Below are positions 62,059 to 64,000 of a DNA stretch of 64,000 nt, one piece after another. The translations under genes and the position numbers were made by a program. A model generated the notes under the pieces. The model was not told the DNA's origin and did not search any database. It was given only the letters and a program-made list of their open reading frames with translations. The stretch covers positions 310,001-374,000 of the forward strand of contig NZ_CP065958.1 in NCBI RefSeq assembly GCF_041270065.1, read 5' to 3'. How positions within the stretch are numbered: the first letter of the stretch is position 1; each line of letters opens with the position of its first letter. Source of the stretch: Streptomyces fradiae (GTDB lineage Bacteria > Actinomycetota > Actinomycetes > Streptomycetales > Streptomycetaceae).

Positions 62059-62970
62059 ATGACCACCCTGCCTGCCGCCGCACTCGACTCGCTGTCCGGG
62101 CTCGCCTTCGGCGATGCCTTCGGTGACCGCTGGTTCGGCATCCTGCGCCGCGAGGGACCGGCGGCCCTGGAGACCCGGACCCCGCCCCCGGAGCCGCTGT
62201 GGCGCTGGAGCGACGACACCGCCCAGGCGCTCGTCCTCGTCCGGGAACTCGCCGAGGGCGCCGGCACCGTCGACCAGGACCGCCTCGCCCAGCGGCTCGC
62301 CGAGGCCTATTCCGCCGACACCCACCGCGGCTACGGGGCCTCGATGCACGACGTACTGCGCCGGATCGGCGCGGGCGAGGCGTGGCGTGAGGTGGTCGCC
62401 GGGCAGTTCGAGGGCATGGGGTCCTGGGGGAATGGAGCGGCCATGCGGGTGGCTCCGCTCGGCGCCTGGCTCGGCGACGACCTCGACGCCGTCGCCGAGC
62501 AGGCCGCCCGGCAGAGTGCCGTCTCGCACCACCACCCGGAGGCGGTCTCCGGGGCGGTGGCGGTCGCCGTCGCCGCCGCACTGGCCACCCGCAGCCGCGG
62601 GGCCACCGCCCCCGCGCGCCCGGACTTCCTCCACGCCGTCGCCGAACGGCTCCCCGTCGGCGACGTCCGGTCCGGCGTACGGATCGCGGCCCGGATGACC
62701 GCGCACACCTCCGTCCGGCACGCCGCCGAGGTCCTGGGCTCCGGTTACCGCATGTCGGGCCCCGACACCGTCCCGTACGCCCTCTGGTGCGCGGCGACCC
62801 ACCTCGACGACCTCCACGAGGGCCTCTGGAGCACCGTCGCGGGCCGCGGCGACATCGACACCACCTGTGCCATCGCGGGCGGGATCATCGCCGCCCGCAC
62901 CGGCGTCGCCGCCCTCCCGCCCGCCTGGCACGCGGCCCGCGAGCCGCTGCAGGTCGGCAATCCCTTGTGA
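62059..62970 (+). CDS. ADP-ribosylglycohydrolase (DraG family)
   Basis: A 303-residue protein with the DraG fold: SLSGLAFGDAFGDRWFG at the start, WRWSDDTAQALVL with the metal-binding SDDT, and GRGDIDTTCAIAGGIIAA with the GDxDT motif near the C-terminus. The three regions supply the dimetal centre that removes ADP-ribose from modified residues or metabolites. It starts at an ATG without a good ribosome site, 50 bases after the binding-protein gene. The substrate is unknown; DraG homologues in actinobacteria act on O-acyl-ADP-ribose or ADP-ribosylated proteins. Confidence 0.9.
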   Translation: MTTLPAAALDSLSGLAFGDAFGDRWFGILRREGPAALETRTPPPEPLWRWSDDTAQALVLVRELAEGAGTVDQDRLAQRLAEAYSADTHRGYGASMHDVLRRIGAGEAWREVVAGQFEGMGSWGNGAAMRVAPLGAWLGDDLDAVAEQAARQSAVSHHHPEAVSGAVAVAVAAALATRSRGATAPARPDFLHAVAERLPVGDVRSGVRIAARMTAHTSVRHAAEVLGSGYRMSGPDTVPYALWCAATHLDDLHEGLWSTVAGRGDIDTTCAIAGGIIAARTGVAALPPAWHAAREPLQVGNPL

Positions 62971-63099
62971 GCTTCTCTTCAAACGGCCTGGCTTTCGCGG
63001 AAGTGCCGCTCGCCGGGAGACGGAAGTCCTGGCGATGCTCGGCCCCGTGACGACATTTGTACAAGACCGAGGGCCGGCAGCCCCGGCATCCTCCCGGGT

Positions 63100-63909
63100 A
63101 TGGCTATCTACGACGGTAAGCATGTGCACGGGATGCACGTGGCCCACGACGGCCCGCGGGAGGCGCCGCCGCTCGTGCTCATCCACGGATCGGGGGCCTC
63201 GGGCAGCTGCTGGGGCCCGATAATGCCGGCACTGGCCGGCCGGTATCACGTCATCCGGATCGACCTCCCGGGCCACGGTCAGTCCCCCCCCGCGCCGTCG
63301 TACGACGTGCCTGAGCAGGCAGCCAGGCTGGCCGAGGCGCTCGATGAGCTCGGCCTTCGTGCGGTCACCGTGGCCGGGCACTCCAGCGGCGGTTACATCG
63401 CCACCGCCCTCGCCGAACAGCGCCCGGACCTGGTGGGTTCGCTCGCACTGATCAGCACTGGCCCGAGTCCCGACGCGCTCCTTCCGCAGCCCGTCTTCCT
63501 TCGGGCCCTGATCGAGCCGCCGCTCGGCCCGCTTCTATGGAGGGTCCGTTCCGACGCGATGCTCCGCCGGGGGGTGACCGCGGTGTGCAACCGCCCGGTG
63601 GACGTCCCGAACGACCTGGTCGCCGACGTACGGGGCATCGGTTACCGCACGTTCAGGACGGTGCTGCGCCACAACAGCGCGTACATCGCCGAGCGGAGCG
63701 TACCCGCGCGCCTGACCGCACTCGACGTCCCGGTTCTGGTGATCTTCGGCGCTGCCGACCCCCGCTGGGATCCGTCTTCGGCGCACCACTACGACACGGT
63801 GCCGAACGCGCGAGTCGAGCAGCTGCCCGACGTCGGGCACTTCCCCATGCTCGAAGCGCCGCAGACGACCAGCGAGTTGCTGCTGCACTTCGCAGCGACG
63901 GGCCGCTGA
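63100..63909 (+). CDS. Alpha/beta hydrolase
   Basis: A 269-residue alpha/beta hydrolase with LVLIHGSGASGSCWGPIMPAL, VIRIDLPGHGQSPPAPSYDV, nucleophile elbow GHSSG, VLVIFGAADPRWDPSSA (acid loop) and the histidine in LPDVGHFPMLEAPQ. The serine, aspartate and histidine are present, so it should be active on esters or amides. Its codon use looks slightly less GC-extreme than that of its neighbours, which may mean recent acquisition. It follows the DraG gene by 129 bp. Confidence 0.9.
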   Translation: MAIYDGKHVHGMHVAHDGPREAPPLVLIHGSGASGSCWGPIMPALAGRYHVIRIDLPGHGQSPPAPSYDVPEQAARLAEALDELGLRAVTVAGHSSGGYIATALAEQRPDLVGSLALISTGPSPDALLPQPVFLRALIEPPLGPLLWRVRSDAMLRRGVTAVCNRPVDVPNDLVADVRGIGYRTFRTVLRHNSAYIAERSVPARLTALDVPVLVIFGAADPRWDPSSAHHYDTVPNARVEQLPDVGHFPMLEAPQTTSELLLHFAATGR

Positions 63910-63932
63910 CACCCATCGCCTAGCCTGGTGCT

Positions 63933-64000
63933 GTGAAGTCCGCCGAATCACCACCTGACTGGGCGTCGGTGGAGGTCGTCGTGCCCCGGCAACCGGGTCG
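63933..64000 (+). CDS. Possible gene start cut off by window edge
   Basis: A GTG at 63933, preceded by CCTGGTG, opens a frame (VKSAESPPDWASVEVVVPR) that is open to the end of the window. It is too short for a family assignment and could be chance coding. Confidence 0.35.
   Translation, partial: MKSAESPPDWASVEVVVPRQPG

Overview
The window is chromosomal DNA from a high-GC actinomycete, almost certainly a Streptomyces. The evidence is very high GC with third-position bias, GTG/TTG starts after GGAGG-type ribosome sites, a full two-domain geosmin synthase, an NsdB-type regulator, an RppA-type type III polyketide synthase with CYP158-like P450s, a DUF397 protein, and rare in-frame TTA (bldA) codons. 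I saw no tRNA, rRNA, CRISPR array, integrase or insertion sequence. The whole window reads as host DNA, with no obvious boundary of a transferred island.

Layout. 1-8.4 kb is a mixed housekeeping region: truncated ROK regulator, two VOC proteins, a sulfatase, a cupin, two small membrane proteins (SPW, DUF805), a GNAT-AAA+ fusion, a YdeI-like protein and a GNAT enzyme. 8.4-19 kb is a development-linked block: an uncharacterised protein that may be an inactivated caspase-like fold, a PAS-SpoIIE phosphatase with a TTA codon, nsdB, an APH-like kinase with a TTA codon, a secreted muramidase/amidase-type hydrolase, and geoA. 19-23.7 kb holds an S4 protein, an unknown protein, a frameshifted LuxR/AAA regulator and a lone DUF397 gene. 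23.7-29.8 kb is a CoA-thioester cluster: two lipid-transfer-type thiolases, an OB-fold/DUF35 protein, a crotonase and a divergent acyl-CoA synthetase. Its gene set resembles part of the mycobacterial sterol side-chain locus.

29.8-33 kb holds a double alpha/beta hydrolase, a Cys-rich pentapeptide-repeat protein and a GNAT. 33-37.6 kb is a translationally coupled operon, rppA - P450 - cupin - P450, expected to turn malonyl-CoA into 1,3,6,8-tetrahydroxynaphthalene and then oxidised or coupled naphthoquinone pigments. 38-47.4 kb has three more acyl-CoA-ligase-type enzymes (one PaaK), a receptor Ser/Thr kinase, a ChaA antiporter, a secreted trypsin-like protease and a nitronate monooxygenase. 47.5-54.3 kb has a Tat-exported serine hydrolase, the threonine catabolic operon tdh-kbl with a LysR gene, and a PYROXD2-like flavoprotein. 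54.3-60 kb has a Ser/Thr kinase fused to eight TPRs, overlapping an MpaB-like oxygenase gene, and two proteins sharing one C-terminal domain. 60-64 kb has a peroxiredoxin/TetR pair with two matching operators, a signal-less substrate-binding-type protein, an ADP-ribosylglycohydrolase, an alpha/beta hydrolase and the possible start of another gene.

Regulatory signals of most interest are: (i) two closely matching 30-bp elements built on TCTGA-N7-TCAGA, one in front of the 24-29 kb CoA cluster and one in front of the 44.8-47.4 kb acyl-CoA ligase/nitronate monooxygenase operon, implying one regulator for two loci 19 kb apart; (ii) two near-identical palindromes between the peroxiredoxin and tetR; (iii) TTA codons in the genes on both sides of nsdB, implying bldA-dependent translation of its neighbours. 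Function assignments rest on reading the protein sequences by eye. No database search was run.
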